This document shows positions 27,001-34,000 of a stretch of 64,000 nt of DNA, one piece after another. Position 1 is the first letter of the stretch. The number at the start of each line of letters is the position of its first letter. Position numbers and translations under genes: made by a program. Origin of the DNA: Atriophallophorus winterbourni. Lineage: Eukaryota > Platyhelminthes > Trematoda > Plagiorchiida > Microphallidae. The stretch lies in NCBI GenBank assembly GCA_013407085.1, contig JACCGJ010013241.1:1-64000 (forward strand), written 5' to 3'. Below the pieces are notes generated by a model, which worked only from the letters and a program-made list of their open reading frames with translations, did not search any database and was not told the DNA's origin.

Positions 27001-27789
27001 GCGAATATCGCGATTACAGCTGAAGCACACCAGAATTAAATGTTGCTTGAATCCAGCAACCGAGGTGTCTAGTTCGTTCTTTGCTTGCGATTACACACAT
27101 GCCACACACGTCATTTATCGCCAGTTATCTGTTGTCCTGTTTTATAGATCTTAGTTGCTTCCAGACCTCCTGCAGCGTTAGCCGGCTGGTTGGCACGCTT
27201 CATCGGTCTGTGGAGGCCAACGAATCATGGATCGATTTCGACCGCCCATCCCATGGATAGCGCTTTGGACGATAAACTGCGATTCCGTCTGTGTGATTTA
27301 TCAATCACTTGCTTGACTCATTTCGCATCCCTGTATGGTGGCGAATATTCTCGCAGTGCGTTGACATCCGCTGCTGCTGCATCCTTATCGCTTGGCTTGC
27401 TCCGATACTTTGAGGAAGATGATATTTTAACATCCACCGCAACTAACGCAAACACGGATGAACGCCTGTCCAACCTACGTCGACGCATGCGCCTGATACT
27501 TCGCATCATACGCCGTTTGATCACATCGGATTCCGTGTGTCGATACCGATTGGCTGCCGAGTCCATGGAACGTGACACGACGAATTTGTACACAACACTT
27601 CAATTTCTCACACATAAAGCTCGGCGAAAGGACGATTTGCCCACGCTGAAATTGATCACCGAAATTATCCACACAGTCACGCCGGAACACCGTGTGATTA
27701 AAAACCTTGCCTCGGACAAACAAGCGCGAGTACCGACTGTGCCTAGACCTACTGCCTCACCACATATCAGCTCGACAGTGGTAGCCTGA
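3063..27789 (+). CDS. ULK4: ULK4 pseudokinase (spliced gene, about 13 exons)
   Basis: Serine/threonine pseudokinase of the ULK4 family, known in other animals for roles in cilia and neurons. The start MENYLLYDEI aligns with human MENFILYEEI, and [20 protein letters not shown] is almost the human segment. Exons (coordinates by eye): 3063-3444, 3485-3747, 5435-5665, 9732-10086, 11232-11641, 13867-15021, 16850-17708, 18417-18619, 20943-21366 (internal problem), 22716-22810, 23653-24195, 25023-25271, 27148-27789. Phases agree at all joins except around exons 9/10 and, weakly, 1/2. The kinase-like part occupies exons 1-3; the rest is helical ARM/HEAT-type repeat sequence ending in a conserved CLTHFASLYGG...LRIIRRLITS region. 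The product is about 1,900 aa against about 1,275 in human, because of extra low-complexity inserts. Catalytic residues are largely lost (see exon entries). Confidence 0.93.
3485..3747 (+). CDS. ULK4: ULK4 exon 2: C-lobe of pseudokinase
   Basis: Begins in frame after TTTCTTTTAG. It contains LFDFSLA at the DFG position (DFS), GAPEYVN at the APE position and DYWGLGCLLHLMVCGFPPFDG, the typical helix F region. It ends at a GTAAGT donor (CAA|GTAAGT), phase 0. Confidence 0.9.
4040..4854 (+). mobile_element. 5'-truncated CR1/jockey-like LINE, 3' part of RT ORF
   Basis: A 267-codon open frame (4051-4854) matches the end of CR1-type ORF2: AKLWRKINS directly after the lost YADD box, then VSFEKDLGVIIESDLG, STYIRPHVEYAIPAWDPW, QRRATKLVLGLSNYPYETRL, and a final VQLWNSLPTHVV. 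Only the C-terminal portion of the RT ORF is present. The frame is still fully open, so the insertion in the ULK4 intron is fairly young. It lies in the same orientation as ULK4 and is followed directly by the 3' repeat at 4855-5082. Confidence 0.88.
4855..5082 (+). repeat. CR1-tail repeat, copy 1
   Basis: Member of a repeat of about 200-230 bp seen more than ten times in this window. Shared landmarks are GTGCTAAATTGATTGGCC, TGAGCTGCATGCTGAAAC, GGAGTCTCACTACCATTT, CTGTCTAGGCCTGRGCAACC, CCACGTGCAGTCTCTGACTG and the end CGGCACTTTGCCTGGATCAG. This copy starts at the stop codon of the CR1 RT ORF, so the repeat is most simply the 3' UTR of that LINE. Solo copies elsewhere would be 5'-truncated insertions or a SINE using the same tail. 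Confidence 0.8.
5435..5665 (+). CDS. ULK4: ULK4 exon 3: end of kinase-like domain
   Basis: Phase 0 exon after GCATTCAG. It encodes LLEGSDTEYVVPTLAHTT, then LLKSLLVKSPKHRISVTEVL and HEFWNN, corresponding to the final kinase helices (human LLDGLLQRDPQKRLTW, HSFWKK). It ends CAG|GTATGA. Confidence 0.9.
5666..9731. other. ULK4 intron 3, mostly unremarkable
   Basis: About 4 kb of AT-rich sequence. Apart from a degraded CR1-tail fragment near 7700-7800 and a second scrap near 8040-8085, no repeat, ORF or structured element was recognised. Confidence 0.6.
7700..7805 (-). repeat. CR1-tail repeat, degraded fragment
   Basis: Shows CACAAGCCTGATTCAGACAA, AGTGCCGCACAGTCA and GGCCTGGGCAAACTGACAG, the reverse complement of the repeat's 3' half. 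Positions 8042-8085 carry a second, more decayed piece. Confidence 0.65.
9732..10086 (+). CDS. ULK4: ULK4 exon 4: low-complexity linker
   Basis: Acceptor CTATTTTAG; frame stays open for 118 codons and ends at TTCAG|GTGAGT in phase 1. Ser/Asn/Pro-rich, without a domain. The phases at both ends match exons 3 and 5, which is the main support. Confidence 0.78.
10087..11231. other. ULK4 intron 4
   Basis: Contains a minus-strand open stretch (10477-10232) of unknown nature and, at about 10540-10625, a LINE tail also found at 12770-12850 and 15210-15250. Confidence 0.6.
10540..10625 (-). repeat. LINE 3' tail with AATTG-type end, copy 1
   Basis: The plus strand reads TTCAATTCAATTTTAATGGTC followed by AAAAGCATATAGCTTTACAA and CAGAATAATATGGC. 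The same block occurs at about 12770-12850, and its inner part at about 15217-15250 at the 3' end of a CR1-like fragment, so it is the 3' UTR tail of that LINE in minus orientation. Confidence 0.65.
11232..11641 (+). CDS. ULK4: ULK4 exon 5
   Basis: Starts after TCAATTAAAG with two bases completing the codon split by intron 4, stays open for 136 codons and ends GAA|GTAAGC in phase 0. It encodes MAYPWGDDSNRFP, then SPPSQIQGLTQVLNEAKL, the region preceding the helical repeats in ULK4. Confidence 0.85.
11642..12769. other. ULK4 intron 5, 5' half
   Basis: No repeat or coding signal recognised; AT-rich with short chance ORFs only. Confidence 0.5.
12770..12850 (-). repeat. LINE 3' tail with AATTG-type end, copy 2
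   Basis: Nearly the same block as 10540-10625, starting with repeated AATTC units on the plus strand. It abuts the SINE copy at 12851. Confidence 0.6.
12851..13081 (-). repeat. tRNA-derived SINE-like element, copy 1
   Basis: Read on the minus strand from 13081, the head looks tRNA-derived: GGTAGCCCATGTCGTTAAGT resembles an A-box/D-arm and GGGGGTTCGAACCCC is a near-perfect B-box/T-arm. The body then runs to 12851. About 150 bp of the body recur at 13286-13435 with over 90% identity. Confidence 0.7.
13130..13500 (-). repeat. tRNA-derived SINE-like element, copy 2
   Basis: Same orientation and body as copy 1, with GGGTTCGAACCCC at about 13427-13440. It extends about 150 bp further at the 3' side. 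The tRNA-like head differs upstream of the B-box, so the two copies may come from different subfamilies. Confidence 0.65.
13867..15021 (+). CDS. ULK4: ULK4 exon 6: first large helical-repeat exon
   Basis: A 385-codon exon, phase 0 at both ends (GCGCTTTAG| and GCG|GTGAGT). It contains helical stretches such as LLNLTLELTAQLKSS, VDVRIALCQLCSLLAYRIA, LRLAAITALGEMLSC (human KQCLLPTLGELIYL) and VRKGAARVLETYVTS (human MAAKIIENVCTT), consistent with ARM/HEAT repeats. Confidence 0.93.
15210..16014 (-). mobile_element. CR1-like LINE fragment, 3' part of RT ORF and tail
   Basis: In ULK4 intron 6, antisense to the gene. From 16014 downwards it encodes NTEKKVDLIYK, IFQRIMNNYLRPVTEYA, then from 15699 MQRIYHRSTKLVLGIRKKPY and FRRDLILLYIIFHTPSHPL. 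A frame break separates the pieces. It ends in the TTTAATGGTCTAAAAAGCAT tail near 15217. This is a different CR1-type family from the one at 4040. Confidence 0.8.
16021..16849. other. ULK4 intron 6, 3' part
   Basis: Nothing recognisable; AT-rich sequence up to the acceptor TTTTGATAG at 16849. Confidence 0.5.
16850..17708 (+). CDS. ULK4: ULK4 exon 7: second large helical-repeat exon
   Basis: Phase 0 start, phase 1 end (GCAG|GTTTGC). It encodes QRFMAAVFQHLKSLHSVIRA then KAYLVCSGILTVCPKE, matching human RLLDSPSTCIRAKAFLVLLYIL, and further helices up to FIKFLGQLLDLLTS. Alternative continuation in frame reaches a stop at 17726, so the donor is required. Confidence 0.92.
17709..18416. other. ULK4 intron 7 with an (AT)n microsatellite
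   Basis: Contains about 20 AT units at 18007-18047. The open frame just upstream of 18417 is a chance extension; the acceptor TTTTACTTTCTACAG restores phase. Confidence 0.7.
18007..18047. repeat. (AT)n microsatellite
   Basis: About 40 bp of uninterrupted TA/AT dinucleotides in ULK4 intron 7. Confidence 0.95.
18417..18619 (+). CDS. ULK4: ULK4 exon 8
   Basis: Two bases complete the split codon after CTTTCTACAG. It encodes AVAAGVHQPGTLENQMLGIT and LTITENLCREPELVQAR, then RDCVNDILSVLARLA, and ends CAG|GTACGA in phase 0. Helical, similar to the human FEAIIQYPILL region. Confidence 0.88.
19451..20040. repeat. Foldback: 95-nt inverted repeat around a hammerhead-like core
   Basis: The left arm 19451-19545 and right arm 19946-20040 are reverse complements at about 90% identity or more (for example CTGTGAGTGTAGATTCCATC on the left and its complement on the right). 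The 400 nt loop holds a hammerhead-like sequence at 19632-19673. Inverted flanking copies are a known arrangement of Penelope-like element termini, which is the likely origin. Confidence 0.85.
19632..19673 (+). ncRNA. Hammerhead ribozyme-like motif, one core mutation
   Basis: CCCTAC, then CGGATGA (core U4 changed to G), stem II GTGC-AAACA-GCAC, GAAA, stem III ACCGGT, C at the cleavage position, and GTGTGG as the returning stem I strand. Stem I has one mismatch. The core change should abolish activity. Same family as 59908-59949. Confidence 0.7.
20943..21366 (+). CDS. ULK4: ULK4 exon 9 region (contains an internal frame change)
   Basis: Starts in phase 0 after TGTTGTAG with IISRFAEILLGGSALG (human VEWRLFSLRLLSE) and DNA-level open frame to about 21190. 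The end must use another frame, which reads NEHTLDSIIQLVNKMMICY and matches human SNLLALIRDVLLPQY before GTAAGT. A small intron of 55 nt (21188-21242) or 61 nt fits the frame change, but its splice sites are not convincing. It may instead be a sequence error or a real frameshift. Confidence 0.65.
21367..22715. other. ULK4 intron 9 with Penelope-type debris
   Basis: Positions 21540-21630 resemble a block downstream of the hammerhead motifs elsewhere (AAACCCATGGGCTTCGACGA, ACATGCATG), also seen inverted at 42940-43010. The rest is unassigned. Confidence 0.5.
22716..22810 (+). CDS. ULK4: ULK4 exon 10
   Basis: Encodes ENSVLHPVMKDAPLQSLTIF, aligning with human EHILLEPDPVPAYALKLL, and ends CTG|GTAAGT in phase 0. 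Its acceptor (ACTGTTAG) requires one leftover base from exon 9, whereas the matching exon 9 frame leaves none, so the join is unresolved by one nucleotide. Confidence 0.7.
22811..23652. other. ULK4 intron 10
   Basis: Nothing recognised beyond chance ORFs. Acceptor TTTCATTTCACAG at 23652. Confidence 0.6.
23653..24195 (+). CDS. ULK4: ULK4 exon 11: helical repeats
   Basis: A 181-codon exon, phase 0 at both ends (TTTCACAG| and AAA|GTGGGT). It encodes ADRLIHTSELTTPTAFIRLL, YGLDVLLVRLLASQLL, SGLCVSLFHLVPLLLRW and LLEITAMACVELGELLL, a series of amphipathic helices like the human C-terminal half. Confidence 0.88.
24196..25022. other. ULK4 intron 11 with a weak hammerhead-like site
   Basis: Positions 24641-24685 read CTGTCTCCACCTGATGACAG, then GAAACTGGTT, the core words of the hammerhead family with a poor stem II. 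The remainder is unassigned. Confidence 0.5.
25023..25271 (+). CDS. ULK4: ULK4 exon 12
   Basis: Acceptor TTCTTGTTCTAG, 83 codons, ends GAA|GTAAGT, phase 0 at both sides. It encodes LTAGLKAMNALLAYVADVVR and FAIAARSAHSEHGE (human LLDILHSMLTYTSSIVRLALQAQKSGSGE). The first 40 codons are basic and Pro/Ser-rich without clear homology. Confidence 0.85.
25272..27147. other. ULK4 intron 12
   Basis: Holds the hammerhead-like remnant at 25446-25482. No other feature recognised. Confidence 0.6.
25446..25482 (+). ncRNA. Hammerhead ribozyme-like motif, decayed
   Basis: ACTGTCCCTAC then intact CTGATGA, stem II GTTC-AAGCA-GCAC with one mismatch, GAAACCAGTG. The cleavage-side strand is no longer complementary to stem I. 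Preceded by GGATCCTGATCGT and followed by ATGCATGCAAAT, as in the other copies. Confidence 0.65.
27148..27789 (+). CDS. ULK4: ULK4 terminal exon
   Basis: Acceptor TGTTTTATAG, phase 0, 213 codons and a TGA stop at 27787-27789. It encodes CLTHFASLYGGEYSRSAL (human CLSILVQLYGGENPDSLS) and RRMRLILRIIRRLITSD (human QKLLLRILRRMITSNE). This is the conserved ULK4 C-terminus; it is followed by a short tail. Confidence 0.95.
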   Translation: MLVASRPPAALAGWLARFIGLWRPTNHGSISTAHPMDSALDDKLRFRLCDLSITCLTHFASLYGGEYSRSALTSAAAASLSLGLLRYFEEDDILTSTATNANTDERLSNLRRRMRLILRIIRRLITSDSVCRYRLAAESMERDTTNLYTTLQFLTHKARRKDDLPTLKLITEIIHTVTPEHRVIKNLASDKQARVPTVPRPTASPHISSTVVA

Positions 27790-27857
27790 GCGAACAAGCT
27801 TGCACGTCGTGAGTGGTTATTAACCCTTTCATGCCTGAATTATTTTCTAACCCGAAA

Positions 27858-27863
27858 TAAAAT
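27858..27863 (+). terminator. Candidate ULK4 poly(A) signal AATAAA
   Basis: First AATAAA after the ULK4 stop, 69 bp downstream. It lies inside the MITE, so the insertion may supply the gene's 3' processing signal. Confidence 0.5.
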
Positions 27864-27962
27864 ATTTTTCTTCGGAAACGAATTGCCCAGGGGTGAAATA
27901 ACACAAATAATATAAAAAGTTTGTGATATTCACATAATTGAGAAAATAACAAAACCAATTGG

Positions 27963-28017
27963 TTACATCCGGCATAAGTCACCAGTGTACGATTTTGGTG
28001 ACTTCTGTCGGATGTAA
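27963..28017. repeat. Internal hairpin of the MITE
   Basis: Left arm TTACATCCGGCATAAGTCAC starting at 27963 pairs with 27996-28017; 20 of 22 positions are complementary. Confidence 0.85.
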
Positions 28018-28399
28018 CATAAAGGTTACATCTAGTTAAACGCAACGCATTTCGAAGATTTTCTGATTTATTCCAATTTTTTTACATAATGTCTTTGTAG
28101 GCATGACTAAGATTATACTGGAACAAAATTTAGAATAACTGAGACTTTCACACGATTTTTATTCGGCTCACAAAACTGCGAATTGTGAGTATACGTTCGA
28201 AACCCGTACCAGCACATACTTTCTCTTTCACTGTGGATAAGTCAATGATGATTGCGAACAAAGAAGAAAACCACCCTGCAGTTGACAAAATTCTGTATGC
28301 CGCCGTGCAAAAAAATTCGGAAAATTCAGTTAGAATATGCTTAAAATGACTTGCGAAGTTCATGTAACCAAAAGGTTACATCCGTCCTGAAAGGGTTAA

Positions 28400-29744
28400 C
28401 TGCATTAGTAATGAGGTAAAACAGAAATTAGATCATACACGTTTCGACATATAATGTTGCTCATATCCCCCATACTTACACCAATTCTGTTTATTTGCCA
28501 TCATCAGGTAGGGATAGATACGTCTAAAATCTATTAGTAGCAACTCTCATGTAGAAATCCTTCACGGAAAGTGCTTCACGCACAAATGGAAGAGCCCTTA
28601 TGATTCATCCCGAATGGCGCCAATTATTATTATTATCACACAAGTCTTTACAGACGATGTGCCAACAAGTATACCATGAAGAAGGTACATGATGAAAGAA
28701 AGAAAAAAGGGGGATTTTTGTCTGCCAAGGAGAATGTTGAAGCTAGCAGTAACAATTAAATGACGTGTTCCTTCTCGAACTATTTAGTTTTTAAACAATG
28801 TGGGCAGACTTGCATATACTCGGTCATAGAAATGAGTGAATGCATGTTTCGCTTTAGATACAGGCAACTGTTTTTCAACATATCACAGAGATTTATAAGT
28901 TCTCGTCTGAGATATCACTCAAATATGCATGAATATACAGTCGTGTAGTACTCTCATAGTGTACAAGCAACGTTCGACTATATTGATTACAAACAACCCT
29001 GGAGTTTCACTATGGTTAACTCTGCCAGCGTGAATTCTACGGCTGCGTTTATGCCAAAGTGTAGACATCTAATCCCATTGAGCCTAAGCTTACTATTCGA
29101 TAAGTTCCGTAGCTTTCGAATTCCTTATCTATCACGGATTTCATGTGATGGAATTCGATGACTTATCAATCGCACGCTGATTTTCTCTATGATGAATTAT
29201 GCGCTTGTCTTTCGAAACAAATTTCTTTTCGCCCAGCTCACGTGGCAGTCATCAGTTCGATGACTCTAACTACTTCTTTTAATGACCTTTGTTCAATCCG
29301 ACACGATATGCCCTTGCAGTGAATTTTAGAAGAATAAAACTCTTCATATTCCCTAACATTTTGTTGAGGAGTAAATGTAGCTCAAATCCCATGCATCGCA
29401 TCCATTTCAGTTTGAACGTATCAATCTCGGTATGTGAAGCTGACTTGGCGAAACATGGTTGAGATTCACACAACGACATCGGCGACAGCTACGCGCACCC
29501 ACGCAGTCCACACACAAGCTGACGTTCTCGTCTTTCAGTGACCTGGTTTTCTATTATCCCGTTTGTTTGTTTGTTTTTTACATGACAATGCCCGGTTGGC
29601 GTGATGAGATGATCTGTTCTGATATGATGGCCTTCTATTGTAACAACACAAGGGTGAAAATCAACGCGCATGTACAGGCATTCGCATCAGGAAGCTGGCG
29701 TGTGTAGACTACGAAACGAGTAGAGGCCCGTACGCCACAAGTGC
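28400..29744. other. ULK4-PHF14 intergenic region
   Basis: Contains a weak minus-strand hammerhead core remnant at about 28495-28520 (CCCTACCTGATGATGGCAAA). Otherwise no feature recognised. Confidence 0.5.
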
Positions 29745-29945
29745 ACACTAGTAACTAGTGCTAAATGGATTGGCCAGAGGTAGTGAGCTGCATGCTGAAA
29801 CAGGCTGCAGTCTCACTACCATTTCCTGTTCTTTTTTCTTCCTCATATCTGTCTAGGCCTGGGCAACCTGACAGTATCTTAGCCCACGTGCAGTCTCTAG
29901 CTGTGCGGCACTTTGCCTGGAACAGGCTTGTGCTTTCATACATAC
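29745..29945 (+). repeat. CR1-tail repeat, nearly complete copy
   Basis: Has all landmarks from TAAATGGATTGGCC to CGGCACTTTGCCTGGA, ends TGCTTTCATACATACATA. Good similarity to the copy behind the CR1 ORF at 4855. Confidence 0.8.
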
Positions 29946-30010
29946 ATATAGTAACTAGTTTGCTGGAGTTCCGTCAAAAATAGATTACGCGAGGAGGATA
30001 GTAATATACA

Positions 30011-30016
30011 TTTATT
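30011..30016 (-). terminator. Candidate PHF14 poly(A) signal AATAAA
   Basis: First minus-strand AATAAA downstream of the PHF14 stop at 30810, implying a 3' UTR of about 800 nt. Confidence 0.45.
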
Positions 30017-30809
30017 GGTGACAATAAGATTTTTACAATGTACAAAAATTGAACACACAAACGCGACTGGTCATAGTTTCTTTAATTTCATCCGAAATCG
30101 TTCGATCATCGGTTTCTTGGGAACAAAAGTAAAGCGAAATTATCTAATTCTGCGCTTTTAAGACGTAATTATTTTTACATATATCAACAAATAAGAGAAG
30201 CACATAGACGCGGAATACATTCACTAAAACGTTTGTGAAATAACATGACATATTGATGAAACAAAAATATGCCGTCGTGAAATATTTCATTGTTTTGTTT
30301 CAATGACTTTTAAATTGCTGAGAGACTACAGAGGTCCATTGGGACGTTGCACACTCATTGTCATCAGATGGTCGATTGACGTTCAGAGAATAGGTGATGG
30401 GAAATATTAACGCGATACACAAAAGACCTTCGCAACGTGAGCATATCGTGAATAGACATAAACGTAAAAGTGTTCTCTGGAACAGCGTCGTTTAAACAGA
30501 CTGGATAATTAACTAGGTCTCGAGAGATAGGATAAATGAACATAGAAATGGCAGTGAGATTCCAGCGCGTTTTCGCATGAACCTCACTGCCTATGACAAA
30601 TGAATTTACCACGGTGTTGGATGCACAGGGGTTGAATATATTCAATGATTCGCGAAGAAGACTGATAGCTCTGATGCGCGCTAAGAAGACTAACATGGAT
30701 GTTACAAATCTCATTGACCTTGACTTGAATTGGCATTCAATCATTGCACACAGAATACATACACTGTAACTGAAAATAAACCACCGTGAAACGCGTGACA
30801 AAAGAATAG

Positions 30810-31000
30810 CTAATTAGTTTGTTGCACACAACCGGATGGCTTCATGTGTTGTGAAAAAAATCTTGAACGTACTCGATGTCCGGTTGCGATGCTCGTCGAC
30901 TCCTGGCAAATCATGTAACGCATGTGCAGAGGCGCGATCTGTTCCACCGCATTCGATTCGTTGTGATGACTTTGGTCACGGATTTGCTCAAACTTGATGA
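30810..31000 (-). CDS. PHF14: PHF14 terminal exon (proposed)
   Basis: Strong acceptor TTTTTCTTTTGTTTCAG; the two leading bases complete the codon left by the previous exon, then 62 codons to TAG at 30812-30810 (IKFEQIRDQSHHNESN, ending GCVQQTN). It has no homology that I recognise, so support is phase and splice signal. Confidence 0.62.
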
Positions 31001-34000
31001 CTGAAACAAAAGAAAAACAGTACAGTCTTGAAGCAACGTGTATCTTCGCATTTAATTGTTAAAACAGGTAGACTAGGAAGAGGTGGAGAGATCATCGTTA
31101 ACATGAAGCGCAGGTATGGAGTCCGACAGAGTATGAAGCCAGAAAAGCTGATAAACCGAGGCGAAAATCATTCTACCGTCAAACAATTAGTGGGAAGACA
31201 TAGGAGGGTATCGTTAGTGAAATTTAAGTTGTTTCTAACGTTCACCTAGTGGATAAAGTAAATATCTAGAGCGCGAACTTAAACAACGTTGAGGTTAATA
31301 TCAAATAATCATGCGTTTGCGATGTTTTCAGACAACTCACATTTAGATAAAGGACGTGGCTGGTATGAAGCTGAGAAACAGTATTAACAACAAATTTCGT
31401 CTCAAGCTTTCCATTATGAATCGTGTAATACTTCTCTGTGGTGCGGTTAATACCGTGCTAAATTGATTGGCCACCGGTAGTGAGCTGCATGCTGGACCAC
31501 GCTGGAGTCTAACTACCATTTTTATTTCTAGTTTTTTCTCATATCTGTCTATACCTGGGCAACATGACAGTATGTTATCCCACGTGTAGTTTCTGACTGT
31601 GCAGCACTTTGCCTGGATCAGGCTTGTGCTTTCGGACTAGATCCACGATCTGGCTAGCGGTATATAATTGAAAGATGTGCTACTCACAAGTAGTACGGAT
31701 AATCAAACGTTTTAATGTCTGTAATATGTGTGCCTCGGTTTACCGAGAGTATCATCAAATCAAATGCGAAAGATATAAAACCGACGTGCGCGTCTGACTA
31801 AAATTGAAATACATAACTTATTTGGTGGCGCGCAGTTCGATAGAGTGCAATGTGGGTGAAATTCTTCCCAATTGTCCAAGTGGATGGTTTCGCTTGTTTG
31901 CTGGAGTTAAAACCTCACTGGGGTTATTAGGGCATTGACATGATTGCATCAAATTCGTGAAACTCCATCGAACGATCTTATTAACTATGTGGAAATTATC
32001 GAAAAATCTATTGAAACATCATTGGCAGAATAACGAACTAATTTCAATTCATGAAGGCGTTGCGTCACACAGTGGACATTGGTGATACCTTTTGAAGCCC
32101 GTAATCCAGCAATATCTTCATCTGAATTGTCCTCTGGGCGATAAGCATAAGCGTCCAACTCTGGGGGCTCGTTTTTGAGTCTTACCGGTAACTAGACAGA
32201 AATTGGAAAATAAAATTATCTAATATATTTAAAAAGCAATGATCAAACCTCCAACAGTTTGAAAATTTAAAAAAGAAGGGCAAAGCATGATTCGACAATA
32301 TTCCAAAATCCCGTTTGGGATGATCACTTCTTTTGAATTTAACCGATAAGCCAGATTTTTTACCCGATCCGAATGAATTTTGTGCTTCGTACTGGCTGTT
32401 GAAAATATTTAGCCAAGGCGCACGGAGCTAAATCTTACTGTCTCTATCTGATGATGACAAACAGTCAGAAACCGGTGTTTGTGTAAGCGGGATGTGTGGG
32501 CACAACACTAAATTTAATAAGTTCTATTTCTTTTGAAACGAATCATTACACTGTATATTCAACTTGATCTGGTGGTGCCTCGTCCTGGACAGGTTCAGTG
32601 AGTTCAAAGATTGCGATTAAAGTGCAATCTAATTTCATCGTTTATGAACACTCAGTCAACTTGACTATTGACTCTATACCTCAGAATAATTCAGAAAATA
32701 TCTAGGCATGTTTGAACAGCCATTTTTCTTGAATGCTCAATTCCACAAAAGATCCAACAAAATTAGCGCTATACACATTATTATCGAGTTTGCAATCCAA
32801 ACCTGGTTATCTTACCAGCACGTCTGAATATTCGATCTCATCGTTTTTGCATCACATGAAAACCTTCTGTGCTCATCCGAAACGTTTAGCACAGGTACGA
32901 ACTTGCCAAATCGTTTCTGTAAAAATCAATTACAATCGTCAAAGGTTGCACATAACTCTGCTTCGTAGATGGTCTGATCGGAATCACTTGGGTGCGGTAC
33001 AGCCAGCGCGCCTCTCTAGATTGTGGAATGTCGACTGACCCCAGTCCCCATGATTAATAAGATTTATTTATTTACGCGTTTCCTCAAATCATAAGGGAGG
33101 AACGCTAAAACGAAACAAATATTCATTTAGGTTGATGAAATGGGATGAATGTAAATCACCACCTGATCACCAGATATTTCTGTACGTTTTGCAGTAAGAA
33201 GTTTCGCAGCCTTGGCAACGCTCTCGAACCGTTTATTGACAACCCTGGTTGGACTAAAGCGATTTAAAGCGCGCTTGACATTTCGACACCTTGCTGTTTG
33301 CGATCTAGGATTGAGCTTTGAGTTAGCAATTGTGTTTCTTCGAGTATTCTTTAAAGGTGCCTTCGCCCTATTCGATATTGTGACATCGGCCTCGGGTTCG
33401 ACCTTGAGAGGTTCGGCGTGCGATTCCGACGGTACCGCCTGAGTTGATTCATTGGGTTTACCGGTGGAACGACGGAGCTGTCGTGGAGCATTGACATCCA
33501 CGTCGATCAATTCAGCGTTGGTTGCTACAGCTTTTGTACAATAAGAACACTGCCTGGGAGATGGAATCAAGAAAAAAACTGAGTAACATTCATCGTCACG
33601 ACAACAAAAGTTCGAAAGTCACAACCAACACTTACCACCCATAGAGTTTGCTCCTTTTTGGCATTCGTGTCATCGGAGGATCAAGACACGCCAGATGGAA
33701 AGCTTTACCACAAGTGTCGCATTTCGTGATTAGGTGCTGATCTTGAAAACCGTGACAGCTGAAACACCTAAAAATTGAATTGAATCATGGCAAACAATTT
33801 TCCGGTTCTGTGCCACAAATACAGAGTGAATTATAAATGGAAATAAAAATTCTCGGTTTGTAAATTCCTATTCACAATGAAAAAATGAGCATCAAATGTA
33901 TGTATCCTGATCCAGAAAAGTGCAATTGTGACCTACGTGACCAGCGCATATCTCCCAGCGCATATCTCCGGATTCGTTATAATGAAGCTGTCCGCTTGAT

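Larger units (their letters stand above)
27820..28399. mobile_element. piggyBac-type MITE flanked by TTAA
   Basis: A TTAA at 27820-27823 and another at 28396-28399 flank 572 bp that begin CCCTTTCATGCCTGA and end in the reverse complement CCCTTTCAGGACGGA (12 of 15 matching). TTAA target duplication with CCCTTT termini is the piggyBac signature. Inside lie several GGTTACATC boxes and a 22-bp hairpin (27963-28017). No transposase ORF. It begins 31 bp after the ULK4 stop. Confidence 0.85.

Noticed and set aside
30364..30801. 145-codon minus-strand open frame just after the PHF14 stop
   Set aside because: Different frame from PHF14, starts at TTG, no recognisable family and lies in the expected 3' UTR; probably chance.
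32733..33038. Plus-strand open frame with a possible donor at 32896
   Set aside because: Antisense inside a PHF14 intron, no convincing acceptor and no recognised family.
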